A DNA stretch of 64,000 nucleotides from Planococcus sp. PAMC 21323 (GTDB lineage: Bacteria > Bacillota > Bacilli > Bacillales_A > Planococcaceae), in assembly GCF_000785555.1 (NCBI RefSeq), contig NZ_CP009129.1:1984001-2048000 (forward strand), read 5' to 3'. The notes beneath the pieces were generated by a model. The model searched no databases, had not been told where the DNA came from, and saw only the letters and a list, made by a program, of their open reading frames with translations. Position numbers and translations under genes: made by a program. Within the stretch, counting starts at the first letter, position 1. Each line of letters opens with the position of its first letter. This document shows positions 35,091 to 44,791 of this stretch, in pieces.

Positions 35091-36188
35091 CTACTCTTCT
35101 ACTGATAAGCCCATTAAATATGCTGCAAGAGCATCAAGTTCTTGATCTGATAATTCTTTGCCATCGTTCAATGAAGCTGCCTCAGGCATTAAGTTACCTG
35201 GCTTATATTCTTGTGGATCTTGAATCCAATTTTTAAGATTTTCTTCATTGTGTTCCAAGTATCCAGCAACACGGTTACGATCACCAAATGTTGCTAAGTT
35301 AGGGCCTTGCATAAGATTCCCTTCACCTACACCAGAAGTTGCGTGGCAAGAAATACAAGAAAGACCATCTTGTCCAAACAATTCTTCACCTTGTAGCGCA
35401 AGATCTCCTTCAACTGCAGCCGGTTCCTCAGCTTGCATTGCTGTTACCCATTGATCAAACTCTTCACGATCAACTGACTTCACTTTGAAATCCATCAATG
35501 CGTGAGAAGGTCCACATAGCTCAGCACATTTACCATAAAATACGCCATCTTCAAGTTCGGCAGATTCTTTAGCAAACTCTAAGTAAAATGTGTTGACGTT
35601 TTCAGGGTTTACATCTAGTTTACCACCAATAGATGGAATCCAGAATGAGTGTTTAATATCGGCAGAAATTAAGTTAAAGTATACACGCTCATCAGTTGGA
35701 ACAACTAATTCTTGAGCAGTTACAATTCCTTGTTCAGGATATTCAAATTCCCACCAGTAAAGTTTACCAGTTACGTTAACTGTTAAGTTAGACGATTTTC
35801 CGTCTTTAGCTTCCACATCCATCGTTGATGTATCTGCTAAATCAAAAGTAGAATAAACTGTTGGAACTGCAAGAATTAATAGAAGGACTATTGGAATTGC
35901 TGTCCAGATAAATTCTAATTTCGCACTTCCTTCAACTTGTTCAGGAATCATGTCTTCTCCCACTTTAGAACGGCGGAATTTAACAATAGCTAAAACAAAT
36001 ATGATCAATACAACAATAATAACAAACGTCATGATAACTGTTGATAGGATCAATAAGTCAAATTGATCTTGAGCTACTTTACCTGCTGGTATTAATGTCG
36101 AAATCTCTTCACGTCCACATCCCGCAAGAACTAATAATAACGCGGACATCAATGCGAAAAGTCGCCATTTTTTAATTCCTTTCATCAT
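35091..36188 (-). CDS. ctaC: Cytochrome c oxidase subunit II with fused cytochrome c (CtaC)
   Basis: A 365-residue lipoprotein (lipobox LAGC, Cys24) with two membrane spans, a CuA domain and a C-terminal cytochrome c domain. CuA ligands are His180, Cys221, Glu223, Cys225, His229 and Met232 (CAELCGPSHALM). The heme c site is CISCH at 278-282, with a likely Met ligand in GNLMPEA. The fusion defines a caa3 oxidase that accepts electrons from cytochrome c. It heads the ctaCDEF cluster downstream of ctaB. Confidence 0.97.
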   Translation of the reverse strand: MMKGIKKWRLFALMSALLLVLAGCGREEISTLIPAGKVAQDQFDLLILSTVIMTFVIIVVLIIFVLAIVKFRRSKVGEDMIPEQVEGSAKLEFIWTAIPIVLLLILAVPTVYSTFDLADTSTMDVEAKDGKSSNLTVNVTGKLYWWEFEYPEQGIVTAQELVVPTDERVYFNLISADIKHSFWIPSIGGKLDVNPENVNTFYLEFAKESAELEDGVFYGKCAELCGPSHALMDFKVKSVDREEFDQWVTAMQAEEPAAVEGDLALQGEELFGQDGLSCISCHATSGVGEGNLMQGPNLATFGDRNRVAGYLEHNEENLKNWIQDPQEYKPGNLMPEAASLNDGKELSDQELDALAAYLMGLSVEE

Positions 36189-36239
36189 AGCTTGTCATAC
36201 CCCTCTCTCATTTAAATAGTTTCTTTTTAGAAATGGTTT

Positions 36240-37157
36240 TTAGATGAAAACAGCAAAAATGATCATTGAAACAAATAGAATGGTCATATAGTTCAATGAA
36301 TAGATAAACATTGTCTTCGCCCATTTCAAATCATCAGCCGCTTTAAATCCTCGAATAGCTAATACTAACCACCCGATATTTAAAAGTGTAGCTAAGATAA
36401 TGAAGCCTGTCCCAAGTTCCATTAATAGGAATGGCAGAGGGAAAAGCATTACAACCCATGCAAGCATCGATTTCTTTGTTCTGTGAAAACCTTTTATTAC
36501 CGGTAGCATAGGAATATTCGCTGCCCGATACTCTTCTGTTCTCTTCATAGCCAAAGCATAAAAATGCGGTGGCTGCCAAATGAACATAATTAAGAATAAT
36601 GCCCAAGCTCCCGTTCCAAGTGTCGGTTCTACTGCAGCCCATCCGATTAGTGGAGGAATCGCACCAGAAATGCTTCCTACAATCGTATTGCTGACATGGC
36701 GTCTTTTTGACCACATGGAATATAAAACGACATAAGCTAAAACTCCGGCAATTCCTAATACACCAGCGGATACAGAAGCGGAGAACAAAAATATTTCGCC
36801 TATAACGATGAAAGAAATTGCTAGTGCCAATACAGCTGATGGCTTGAATCTTCCTGTTACTGTTGGACGCCCCTTCTTACTTTCCATTAAAGGATCTATA
36901 TCCGTATCAATATAGTTATTCATCGCTGCAGATCCTGCAATAATCAGCGCTGATCCAAAAATAGTGTAAACAAGGATATCCAGCTCGTTAAGAAAATGTC
37001 TGTCCGAAAACTGAAATGCGAGCCACAAGCCTGTAAAGACTGTAATTAAATTAGAATTCACAATTCCAATTTTGATAAGTGCCAAAAAGTCTTTAAGAAA
37101 TGTTGTCGTTTCCGGTTCTTCGTGTGAATTTGCAGACATTGCCCGGCCATTTGACAT
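36240..37157 (-). CDS. ctaB: Protoheme IX farnesyltransferase (heme O synthase)
   Basis: A 305-residue UbiA-type prenyltransferase with about eight to nine membrane spans. The two Asp-rich regions are visible as NNYIDTDIDPLMESKKGRPT and the second in MKRTEEYRAANIPMLP with FIWQPPHFYALAM before it. It converts heme B to heme O. I choose the ATG at 37157 since AAGGAGGGA lies 6 nt upstream; ten codons further upstream are not conserved. It is divergent from ctaA, which makes heme A from its product. Confidence 0.95.
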   Translation of the reverse strand: MSNGRAMSANSHEEPETTTFLKDFLALIKIGIVNSNLITVFTGLWLAFQFSDRHFLNELDILVYTIFGSALIIAGSAAMNNYIDTDIDPLMESKKGRPTVTGRFKPSAVLALAISFIVIGEIFLFSASVSAGVLGIAGVLAYVVLYSMWSKRRHVSNTIVGSISGAIPPLIGWAAVEPTLGTGAWALFLIMFIWQPPHFYALAMKRTEEYRAANIPMLPVIKGFHRTKKSMLAWVVMLFPLPFLLMELGTGFIILATLLNIGWLVLAIRGFKAADDLKWAKTMFIYSLNYMTILFVSMIIFAVFI

Positions 37158-37346
37158 ATAAGTCCCTCCTTTCAAAGTTGTAAGCATATTCCGCTAACCA
37201 TAACTATATCTAAATTCCAGTCTTTTTTCTACATATAACTGAAATTTCCTGATAAAAGAGATGATTTTCACGTAATTGGTCACACTCTATGCATCTCCTA
37301 TCATACCTTAACACTTACACTATTTTAAGATAGAAAAAAAATAGTT

Positions 37347-37364
37347 TTTGAACAGTTTGTGAAG
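37347..37364 (+). promoter_or_regulatory. ResD-like tandem half-sites in the ctaA-ctaB gap
   Basis: The 346-nt gap at 37158-37503 holds no gene. It is very AT-rich and contains TTTGAACAG directly followed by TTTGTGAAG. ResD of B. subtilis binds TTTGTGAA-like sites and controls ctaA/ctaB, so this is a candidate activator site. The assignment rests on motif resemblance only. Confidence 0.35.
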
Positions 37365-37503
37365 CCACTGTTATTATGTCCAAATCTTGAAACTTTCTAC
37401 TATTGTTGATTTCTCGTTGTATTATGAGGAAATATTCGCTATTATCGAGTATGCAGGTATATGGACGTTGAAAATTTTTCTATAAGAAAAAGTAGGTGGT
37501 ATT

Positions 37504-38424
37504 TTGCAGCAAAATAGATATATAAAATGGTTTGCCGTCGCAGCTACGATAGGCATGTTGTTAATACTTCTCGGCGGGGCTCTTGTAACTAAGACCGACA
37601 GCGGTTTAGGATGCGGGCGCAATTGGCCAGATTGCAATGGCAAATTGATTCCAGATAATATTACAACGGAAGTATTAATCGAATTTTCTCATCGTCTTGT
37701 AACTGGAGTCGTTGGTATATTGATCGTAATCTTGGCTGTTTGGGCTTGGAGAAAGTTTGGTCATGTTCGTGAAACGAAGTTTCTTGCTATTATGGCTGTA
37801 TTCTTTTTAGTCTTACAAGCATTGATTGGGGCGGCTCAAGTGTTATGGGGACAAGGTGACTTTATCCTCGCTCTTCATTTCGGAATCTCCTTACTATCGT
37901 TTGCTTCTATCTTGTTATTGACACTTTTGATTTTCGAAGTCGACCGGAAGTTCGATGCAGACCGGGTGCAAATTGGAAAAAAATTACGGTATCACACAAT
38001 TGGTGTAGCGTTGTACTCTTACATTGTGGTTTATACAGGAGCTCTAGTACGGCATACCGACTCTAGTCTAATTTGTTCGGATTGGCCTTTATGCCGAAAT
38101 GATGACTTTGCATTACCTAGCAATATGTATGAATGGGTGCAAATGGGTCATCGTGCAGCAGCAGGCTTGATCGTCATCTGGTTAGGATATATTGCTTGGC
38201 ACGCTATTAAAAACTACAAAGACCAACGGGTTATTTATTGGGGTTGGACAATTGCTTTCATTATTGTTCTTCTTCAAGCAACAACAGGTATGTTAGTTGT
38301 ATTAACAAAACTAAACTTAGTTGTCGCTCTTCTCCATTCGTTATTGATTTCAATGCTTTTTGGCTTGTTATGCTACATGGTATTGTTAGTATCGCGGAGT
38401 CGAATAAAAACATCTTCTAAATAA
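37504..38424 (+). CDS. ctaA: Heme A synthase CtaA
   Basis: A 306-residue eight-span membrane protein that oxidises heme O to heme A. Conserved features are LLGGALVTKTDSGLGCGRNWPDCNG with the loop cysteine pair, EFSHRLVTG (heme ligand His), FGISLLSFASILLL, VRHTDSSLICSDWPLC and MGHRAAAGLIV in the second half. The start is a TTG with AGGTGG close upstream; no ATG lies near the conserved N-terminus. It is divergent from ctaB. Confidence 0.94.
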   Translation: MQQNRYIKWFAVAATIGMLLILLGGALVTKTDSGLGCGRNWPDCNGKLIPDNITTEVLIEFSHRLVTGVVGILIVILAVWAWRKFGHVRETKFLAIMAVFFLVLQALIGAAQVLWGQGDFILALHFGISLLSFASILLLTLLIFEVDRKFDADRVQIGKKLRYHTIGVALYSYIVVYTGALVRHTDSSLICSDWPLCRNDDFALPSNMYEWVQMGHRAAAGLIVIWLGYIAWHAIKNYKDQRVIYWGWTIAFIIVLLQATTGMLVVLTKLNLVVALLHSLLISMLFGLLCYMVLLVSRSRIKTSSK

Positions 38425-38460
38425 AAACAAGGCAGGCGCATAATGCGTCTGCCTTGTTTT
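38424..38460. terminator. Bidirectional terminator between ctaA and pycA
   Basis: An inverted repeat AAAACAAGGCAG with inner GCGCA/TGCGT arms and flanking A and T runs lies between the convergent gene ends. Confidence 0.88.
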
Positions 38461-41400
38461 TATTTTTTCTCCAGTTCAATTAACAAATCACCTGTTGAAA
38501 TACCATCACTAGCAACTACATGGATTTCTTGAATTGTTCCATCAAACGGCGCTTGAACCGTCGTTTCCATTTTCATAGCTTCAGTGACAAGTAAATGATC
38601 GCCACGTTTTACTTTGGCACCTTTTTCTGTGAGCACTTTTAATACAGTCCCCGGCATTGTAGCAGCAATATGACTTTCATTTGTCGGAATTGCTTTTGGT
38701 TTTGCTGTACTATCCGCTTCTACTGTCATATCTTGAATGCTTACTTCACGAGGCTGACCATTTAATTCGAAATAAATGATGCGTGTTCCGTCTTTTTGAG
38801 GTTCGCCTACAGAAACCATCTTGACCATTAACGTTTTGCCTTTTTCAATTTCCACTTCGATTTCTTCGCCTAATCTCATGCCGTATAAGAATGTCAAAGT
38901 GTCTAAGACGGATACATTACCAAATTGAACATTGGTAGCTGTATATTCATCAAATACTTTCGGATATAACGCGTAAGCTAAGATTTCATGGCTTGTTAAA
39001 GGACGTTCCAATTTATCATACAAAGTCTTTTTGATTTCATCGAAATCTGCTGGTTCTAAAAGTTCACCTGGACGAACAGTAATTGGCTTACGTTCTTTTA
39101 AGATGACTTTTTGCAGCTCTTCTGGGAATCCACCATGTGGCTGCCCGATATACCCTTCAAAGAATTCAATAACTGATTCTGGGAAGTCGATTGTTTTTCC
39201 GCGAGAAATCACAGTTTCTTCATCCAGCTCATTTTGCACCATGAACAACGCCATGTCTCCTACTACTTTAGAAGAAGGAGTTACTTTCACGACATCTCCA
39301 AACAACATATTCACGCGTGAATACATCGATTTAACTTCTTCCCAACGCAAGCCTAATCCTACTGCTTTAGCTTGTTGTTGAAGGTTACTATACTGGCCAC
39401 CTGGCATTTCATGCTCATAAATTTCTGAATGCGGGCTATTCATGCCACTTTCAAAATCAACATAGTATTTACGAACGTCTTCCCAATAATGGGACAACTT
39501 TTCAAGATTCTTCACATCTGAACGAATTTCACGGCTTCCACCGCTCATCGCATAATGTAGAGAACTTGCACTTGGTTGTGATGTAAGGCCCGCCATCGAT
39601 CCAAGAGCTGTATCAACAATGTCCACTCCTGCTTCAATCGCTTTTGAGTACATATAAATTCCGTTACCACTCGTATCATGCGTGTGAAGGTGAATTGGCA
39701 ATGATACTGTATCTTTAAGTTCAGATACTAAACGATATGCTGCTTCTGGTTTTAACAGACCAGCCATATCTTTAATCGCTAAAATATGTGCGCCTGCTGC
39801 TTCTAATTCTTTGGCCATATCTTTATAATATTGAACGGTATATTTGTCTCGACTTGGATCTAAAATATCACCAGTATAGCAAATCGCAGCTTCTGCAATT
39901 TTGCCAGATTGACGAACTTCATCAATCGCCACTTCCATCCCTTTGATCCAGTTTAAGCTATCGAAAATACGGAATACATCGATTCCTGCATCTCCCGATT
40001 TTCGGACAAATTCACGAATCACATTATCAGGGTAATTTTTATAGCCTACTGCGTTTGCACCACGGAACAACATTTGGAACAAAACATTCGGTATATCTTT
40101 ACGAAGTTTGATCAAACGCTCCCATGGATCTTCTTTTAAGAATCTGTAAGACACATCGAACGTTGCGCCTCCCCACATTTCAAGAGAAAATAAATCGTGT
40201 TGCAAACGTGCAGTTTCTTTCGCAATTCCAAACAAATCATGTGAACGAACACGCGTAGCTAGTAATGATTGGTGAGCATCGCGGAATGTTGTGTCCGTAA
40301 TTAATACATCTTTTTGTTCGTGAATCCATTTTGTTAAACCTTCTGCTCCTTGTAAATCGAAAATCTGCTTCGTGCCATTTGGTGCCGGAGCCAATAAATC
40401 GACTTCTGGTTTACGTGGAGCAGTATGGATTGGTTTATTTTTCTTTTCAATTCCCGGGAATCCGTTTACGGTTACATTGCCAATATAGCTTAATAACTTA
40501 GTTCCACGGTCTTGTCTTACTGGGAATATAAATAACTCTGGCGTTGTATCAATAAAGCTTGTGTCAAACTCGCCTTTTATAAAGTTCTTATGTTTTACCA
40601 CATTTTCTAAGAAAGGAATATTTGTTTTAATACCACGAATTCGGAATTCTTGTAAGTTCCGATCCATTTTAGCTGCGGCTTCTTTGAACGTTAATGCCCA
40701 AGTTGAAACTTTTACTAAAAGTGAATCATAATATGGTGAGATTATTGCTCCTTGGAAACCATTTCCTGCATCCAAACGCACACCAAATCCACCACCTGAA
40801 CGATAAACCATTAGCTTTCCAGCATCCGGCATAAAATCATTTAATGGATCTTCAGTAGTAACACGAGACTGAATCGCAAATCCAAATAATGGAATTTCGC
40901 TTTGTTCAGGGATTCCAACTTCTTCACTGTGAATCATATGTCCTCTAGCAATATGAATCTGTGCATGAACAATATCGATGCCAGTAATCATTTCCGTAAT
41001 AGTGTGCTCTACTTGAATACGTGGATTTACTTCAATAAAGTAAAATTCGTCATTTGCTACAAGAAATTCGACTGTGCCGGCATTTATGTAGTCTATATTT
41101 TTCATTAATTTGACTGCGGCATCACAAATTTCGTTACGCAATTCGTTACTAATTGAGTTAGAAGGGGCAATTTCTACCACTTTTTGATGACGGCGTTGAA
41201 TTGAACAATCTCTTTCATACAAATGGATGACGTTGCCTTCTGAATCGCCTAAAATTTGAACTTCAATATGCTTAGGCTTCTCAACAAATTTTTCGACATA
41301 CATTTCATCTGAACCAAAAGCTGCTTTGGCTTCAGACTTTGCACGTTCGTAAGAGGATGCTAATTCTTCGTGAGATCTGACAATACGCATTCCGCGGCCT

Positions 41401-41900
41401 CCGCCGCCAAGAGATGCTTTAATCATTAATGGAAAACCTGCTGTTTTACTGAACTCTTCAACTTCCTCTAAAGACTCAACCGGGCCATCTGTACCTGGAA
41501 TAACCGGGATGCCTGCCGCAATTGCTTGAGTACGGGCTTTAACTTTGTCACCGAACATATCCAAATGTTTTGAAGTTGGACCGATAAAAACGATGCCTTC
41601 TTCTTCACAACGTCTTGCAAAATGGACATTTTCAGATAAAAAGCCATAGCCGGGATGAATTGCATCTACACTCGAATCTTTTGCTATACGGATGATATCT
41701 TCAATATCCAAATATGCATCGATCGGCTTTTTACCCTTACCTACTAAATAGGATTCATCTGCCTTGTAGCGGTGAAATGAACCACTGTCTTCTTGAGAAT
41801 AAATCGCAACTGTTTGAATTTTCAGTTCTGTACAAGCGCGGAAAACCCGAATAGCGATTTCTCCGCGGTTGGCCACTAAGATTTTGTCAATCTTCTTCAC
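38460..41900 (-). CDS. pycA: Pyruvate carboxylase
   Basis: A 1146-residue multifunctional biotin enzyme that converts pyruvate to oxaloacetate. Order: biotin carboxylase (ILVANRGEIAIRVFRAC, KASLGGGGRGMRIV), carboxyltransferase from about 530 (DTTFRDAHQSLLATRVR, EMWGGATFDVSYRF), a pyruvate carboxylase-specific tetramerisation region, and a biotin carrier domain with TEAMKMETTV. I choose the GTG at 41900 because the AAAGGG site is too close to the in-frame GTG at 41912. It follows ftsW by about 15 nt with no terminator, the same neighbourhood as in B. subtilis. Confidence 0.97.
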   Translation of the reverse strand: MKKIDKILVANRGEIAIRVFRACTELKIQTVAIYSQEDSGSFHRYKADESYLVGKGKKPIDAYLDIEDIIRIAKDSSVDAIHPGYGFLSENVHFARRCEEEGIVFIGPTSKHLDMFGDKVKARTQAIAAGIPVIPGTDGPVESLEEVEEFSKTAGFPLMIKASLGGGGRGMRIVRSHEELASSYERAKSEAKAAFGSDEMYVEKFVEKPKHIEVQILGDSEGNVIHLYERDCSIQRRHQKVVEIAPSNSISNELRNEICDAAVKLMKNIDYINAGTVEFLVANDEFYFIEVNPRIQVEHTITEMITGIDIVHAQIHIARGHMIHSEEVGIPEQSEIPLFGFAIQSRVTTEDPLNDFMPDAGKLMVYRSGGGFGVRLDAGNGFQGAIISPYYDSLLVKVSTWALTFKEAAAKMDRNLQEFRIRGIKTNIPFLENVVKHKNFIKGEFDTSFIDTTPELFIFPVRQDRGTKLLSYIGNVTVNGFPGIEKKNKPIHTAPRKPEVDLLAPAPNGTKQIFDLQGAEGLTKWIHEQKDVLITDTTFRDAHQSLLATRVRSHDLFGIAKETARLQHDLFSLEMWGGATFDVSYRFLKEDPWERLIKLRKDIPNVLFQMLFRGANAVGYKNYPDNVIREFVRKSGDAGIDVFRIFDSLNWIKGMEVAIDEVRQSGKIAEAAICYTGDILDPSRDKYTVQYYKDMAKELEAAGAHILAIKDMAGLLKPEAAYRLVSELKDTVSLPIHLHTHDTSGNGIYMYSKAIEAGVDIVDTALGSMAGLTSQPSASSLHYAMSGGSREIRSDVKNLEKLSHYWEDVRKYYVDFESGMNSPHSEIYEHEMPGGQYSNLQQQAKAVGLGLRWEEVKSMYSRVNMLFGDVVKVTPSSKVVGDMALFMVQNELDEETVISRGKTIDFPESVIEFFEGYIGQPHGGFPEELQKVILKERKPITVRPGELLEPADFDEIKKTLYDKLERPLTSHEILAYALYPKVFDEYTATNVQFGNVSVLDTLTFLYGMRLGEEIEVEIEKGKTLMVKMVSVGEPQKDGTRIIYFELNGQPREVSIQDMTVEADSTAKPKAIPTNESHIAATMPGTVLKVLTEKGAKVKRGDHLLVTEAMKMETTVQAPFDGTIQEIHVVASDGISTGDLLIELEKK

Positions 41901-41915
41901 ACCGCAGCACACCCT

Positions 41916-43082
41916 TTACTTTTTCGTTTTTTCGTATTTGTTGAACATGGAAACATTCATTAATACTCCCATAGATAAAGATAACAAAATTACGGAAGTT
42001 CCGCCATAGCTGATAAACGGAAGCGTAACACCTGTTAATGGAATAATCCCGGTTAAACCACCTAAATTGACAAAAGATTGAATCCCGATCATGCTCGCAA
42101 CACCCGCCGCTAACATTCTAGCTAACGGATCATGAGTGGTCATCGCAATCCAAAGTCCTCGTAATACAACAAAACCTAATCCACCTAAAACAAAGACTAC
42201 TCCTAGTACTCCTAGCTCTTCAGCAATAACTGACATGATAAAGTCAGTGTGTGGTTCTGGTAGGTATCCTAGCTTTTGAATCGATTGCCCTAAGCCTAGA
42301 CCGCTCAGTCCTCCAGAGCCAATTGCTAAGTAACCATTAACAATTTGGAAACCAAATCCTAACTCATCCGAAAACGGATTAAAGAAAGCATCTAATCGAC
42401 CCAGACGTTTTTCAGTAAAAATACGATCTCCCGCAAAAATCATAAACGGAATGATGATGATTGAAGCAGCAGCAACAAAGACTGCAGAAAGGCGTATAAA
42501 TGGCTTTAAACGAACACCACTTGCCGACATTACTGACAGTCCGACCGCACCAATAATTAACATCGACCCAAGATCCGGTTCAAGAAACACAGAAAATAAA
42601 ACAAGCGTTAAAATAATAACTGGCGGTATAATAGCCTCATTTAATTTATTAATGGTGCCGTTATGAAATTTATTAGCAAAAACACCGGACAAATAAAGAA
42701 TTATTCCGACCTTCGCTACTTCAGACGGCTGAATGTTCGCAAACCCTAAGCTGATCCAACTTTGCGCTCCTCCAGCTGCAAATCCAATAAAATGAACTGC
42801 AACCAATCCCGTAAAGACTACGATTAAAATGGTTTTCATCATCCATCGTTTTTTAAAATGCTTGTATGGAAAAACAGCCGCAATCGCAAAAACAGGAAAC
42901 GCAATTGCTAAGTTGATCAATTGTTGTATGTAAAATCGGTCAGGCTCAGAGCCATAGTAATTGACCGACCAGGCCATACTAGAACTATAAATCATGATCA
43001 GGCCAAATATCGTTAAAGCCAAATAAGCGAAAAATAAAGGATAGTCTATGTATTTTGCGTACTTCTTGATGTAAGATTTCAT
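41916..43082 (-). CDS. ftsW: FtsW/RodA/SpoVE family peptidoglycan glycosyltransferase, probably FtsW
   Basis: A 388-residue SEDS protein with ten membrane spans that polymerises septal glycan strands with PBP2B. Signature regions include MIYSSSMAWSVNYYG, FANIQPSEVAKVGIILYL, LLEPDLGSMLII-like FLEPDLGSMLIIGAV, GYLPEPHTDFIMSVIAEELG and the C-terminal TGVTLPFISYGGTSV. Synteny with pycA, ylaN and yla genes identifies it as the vegetative ftsW (ylaO). The division cluster here lacks spoVE, making this the only SEDS gene in the window. Confidence 0.93.
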   Translation of the reverse strand: MKSYIKKYAKYIDYPLFFAYLALTIFGLIMIYSSSMAWSVNYYGSEPDRFYIQQLINLAIAFPVFAIAAVFPYKHFKKRWMMKTILIVVFTGLVAVHFIGFAAGGAQSWISLGFANIQPSEVAKVGIILYLSGVFANKFHNGTINKLNEAIIPPVIILTLVLFSVFLEPDLGSMLIIGAVGLSVMSASGVRLKPFIRLSAVFVAAASIIIIPFMIFAGDRIFTEKRLGRLDAFFNPFSDELGFGFQIVNGYLAIGSGGLSGLGLGQSIQKLGYLPEPHTDFIMSVIAEELGVLGVVFVLGGLGFVVLRGLWIAMTTHDPLARMLAAGVASMIGIQSFVNLGGLTGIIPLTGVTLPFISYGGTSVILLSLSMGVLMNVSMFNKYEKTKK

Positions 43083-43123
43083 TTTTATACCTCTTTTAGT
43101 TTGATGGATGATGAATTAGTAAA

Positions 43124-43152
43124 AAAACTCAAACAAAATTCGTTTGAGTTTT
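43124..43152 (-). terminator. Terminator after ylaN
   Basis: An 11-bp stem AAAACTCAAAC/GTTTGAGTTTT with a 7-nt loop and T-run on the minus strand separates ylaN from ftsW. Confidence 0.85.
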
Positions 43153-43155
43153 AGA

Positions 43156-43437
43156 TCATTTATTTGTATACGCATCGTGAAGAATTGAAAGTTTCTTCTC
43201 AAGCGTATCCATTAAATTTTTTCCAGCCTCACGTTCGATTAATCCCAGCTTAACCGCAAAATCAATTTCGCGTGATAGACCGAACATTTGGGTGTCCAGC
43301 ACCTCTTCGTATAAAGGACAAGATGGTAACGTTAAGTGATCCATCTGCACCTTGATTAATTGCTCGATTTTTTCTGCATCCGCTTTGAGGAGTTCTAAAG
43401 CCTTCAAATGGTATGTTTGTTCTTCTGTACGTTCCAT
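43156..43437 (-). CDS. ylaN: YlaN family protein (DUF1507)
   Basis: A 93-residue helical protein. [59 protein letters not shown]-type features (notably [19 protein letters not shown]) define YlaN. Recent work on B. subtilis and S. aureus links it to iron binding and relief of Fur repression. I start at the ATG at 43437 with GGGGGAG upstream; 22 further in-frame codons are not conserved. It is monocistronic with its own terminator. Confidence 0.93.
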   Translation of the reverse strand: MERTEEQTYHLKALELLKADAEKIEQLIKVQMDHLTLPSCPLYEEVLDTQMFGLSREIDFAVKLGLIEREAGKNLMDTLEKKLSILHDAYTNK

Positions 43438-43606
43438 GAGGACTCCCCCATTTTTATGAGTTTTCTTCTCTATTTTCCTGTTTAAAGTGTATCTTTTACA
43501 CAAGGAAAATGCAAGCCTCTTAAACGAAAGAGATGAATCCCTTTAGGAACTTGACACGAAAAGGTATACTAGTAAAAGAGCGACTATCTAAATGGAGGGT
43601 TTACCC

Positions 43607-44113
43607 ATGGAATTTATCATACCTTTTAAAGGCGAAGTGAAATTTAAATTGATATTAGATCCGACTGTCTGGATTTTTGACGATCGCAAATTGAATTTAG
43701 AGACATATTTCCAAGAAGAGCGGATCGAGAAAGACGAGCTCGAGGAATATAAACGAGGGATGGGTGAACATTGGTCTCGTGAAATTATGGAAGGAAATAC
43801 TGTTCCACCTACATTGAATTCAGAAAAGACATACAAGAGTAAAGAAAAGAAAGAAATGCTAACAGGCACTTTTGGAATCTTGTTCAAGCCATTTCTTTTA
43901 AATGCAGAACCTTTTGAGCATGCAAAACGTGTTGTTTTTGAAACATTACACGGAGAATTTGAATTTCCGATTGATCATGCTGAGCAGTTAATTTTCAAAT
44001 TTAGTGATCATGGAAAACCCTTGAAAGAAGACGGCCCTGTCCATGTGCTGCTTCCGGATGGATCTAATCAAGAAAATCCCATTACTGATATCCAAGCCAT
44101 CCGAGTCGAATAG
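43607..44113 (+). CDS. ylaL: YlaL-like protein
   Basis: A 168-residue soluble protein starting MEFIIPFKGEVKFKLILDPTVWIFDDRK, with a conserved-looking GTFGILFKPFLLNAEPFEHAKRVVF. The position beside ylaN and ylaI and the N-terminus support YlaL of Bacillus, which databases sometimes call a peptidyl-prolyl isomerase without good evidence. I choose the ATG at 43607 with GGAGGG 7 nt upstream; the earlier in-frame ATG at 43592 overlaps that site. The function is unknown. Confidence 0.75.
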   Translation: MEFIIPFKGEVKFKLILDPTVWIFDDRKLNLETYFQEERIEKDELEEYKRGMGEHWSREIMEGNTVPPTLNSEKTYKSKEKKEMLTGTFGILFKPFLLNAEPFEHAKRVVFETLHGEFEFPIDHAEQLIFKFSDHGKPLKEDGPVHVLLPDGSNQENPITDIQAIRVE

Positions 44114-44125
44114 GAGTGATCAAGC

Positions 44126-44329
44126 GTGCGAGTTAAATGCGTAATCTGTGATAAAATTGAAGAGTTGGTCGATGATACACTTCAGGCTAAGCGCCTGCGT
44201 AACAGACCGATCCACACTCATATGTGTGTGGAATGCCACGACCGCATTACTGAGCGCACGAAAGAACGCTTAGCAACTGGTTCTTTCCGCTTTTACCGAA
44301 GCTCTCGTAGCATTGAGGATGACTTCTGA
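44126..44329 (+). CDS. ylaI: YlaI family zinc-binding small protein (DUF2197)
   Basis: A 67-residue basic protein with two CxxC pairs, CVIC near the start and CVEC in the middle (THMCVECHDRITERTKER), an expected zinc site. It ends FRFYRSSRSIEDDF. This matches Bacillus YlaI, whose function is unknown; a nucleic-acid or ribosome contact is only a guess from its charge. The GTG start follows GGAGTGATC. Its TGA overlaps the next ATG. Confidence 0.88.
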   Translation: MRVKCVICDKIEELVDDTLQAKRLRNRPIHTHMCVECHDRITERTKERLATGSFRFYRSSRSIEDDF

Positions 44330-44778
44330 TGAAACTCTTAAAAGGTGTTTGGATTGGATTTTGGAGCGGATTGATTTTAGGACTTTTATTGAAATGGATT
44401 CAATCCGTTACCGGTGAAAATGTTTATACACTTTTATTGAATATCGATTTTATCCCGATAATCGGAAATGTTCAGTGGTCTGAGGTAACCGAGTTTATCT
44501 TCCACATGATCGTTTCTCTAGTGATTGGTATTGTTTTTGTTTTTTTAGCAAAACGTCGAAAATATACGTTTGGCCAATTAGTAATTCTTAGTTTACTAAT
44601 TTCTATACCTCTTCCTTTCTTGTTCTTTATCTTGTCATCACTTGCTGTCACTGCAGATGTGCCAGCAGTTAACGATTGGAATGCATTTTTGTATTGGGTA
44701 TTTGGCCATCTAACATACTCGTTACTGTTATCGATTTTTTATAAAACGTTTGAACGCAAAAACGCTGTATCTCATTGA
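44329..44778 (+). CDS. Small integral membrane protein, not recognised
   Basis: A 149-residue protein with four predicted membrane segments (about 5-25, 55-78, 88-108, 118-140). A basic KRRKY loop follows the second span. I do not recognise the family. It is translationally coupled to ylaI (ATGA overlap). Its 3' end is unusual: the last codons and stop lie inside a 33-bp palindrome shared with the convergent ylaH-like gene, so both proteins end in NAVS plus one residue. Confidence 0.7.
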   Translation: MKLLKGVWIGFWSGLILGLLLKWIQSVTGENVYTLLLNIDFIPIIGNVQWSEVTEFIFHMIVSLVIGIVFVFLAKRRKYTFGQLVILSLLISIPLPFLFFILSSLAVTADVPAVNDWNAFLYWVFGHLTYSLLLSIFYKTFERKNAVSH

Positions 44779-44791
44779 GATACAGCGTTTT
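44759..44791. terminator. Bidirectional terminator inside two convergent coding ends
   Basis: 16-bp perfect arms AAAACGCTGTATCTCA and complement around one T. Both flanking stop codons lie inside it (TGA at 44776-44778 on plus, 44772-44774 on minus). T runs follow in both directions. Confidence 0.88.
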
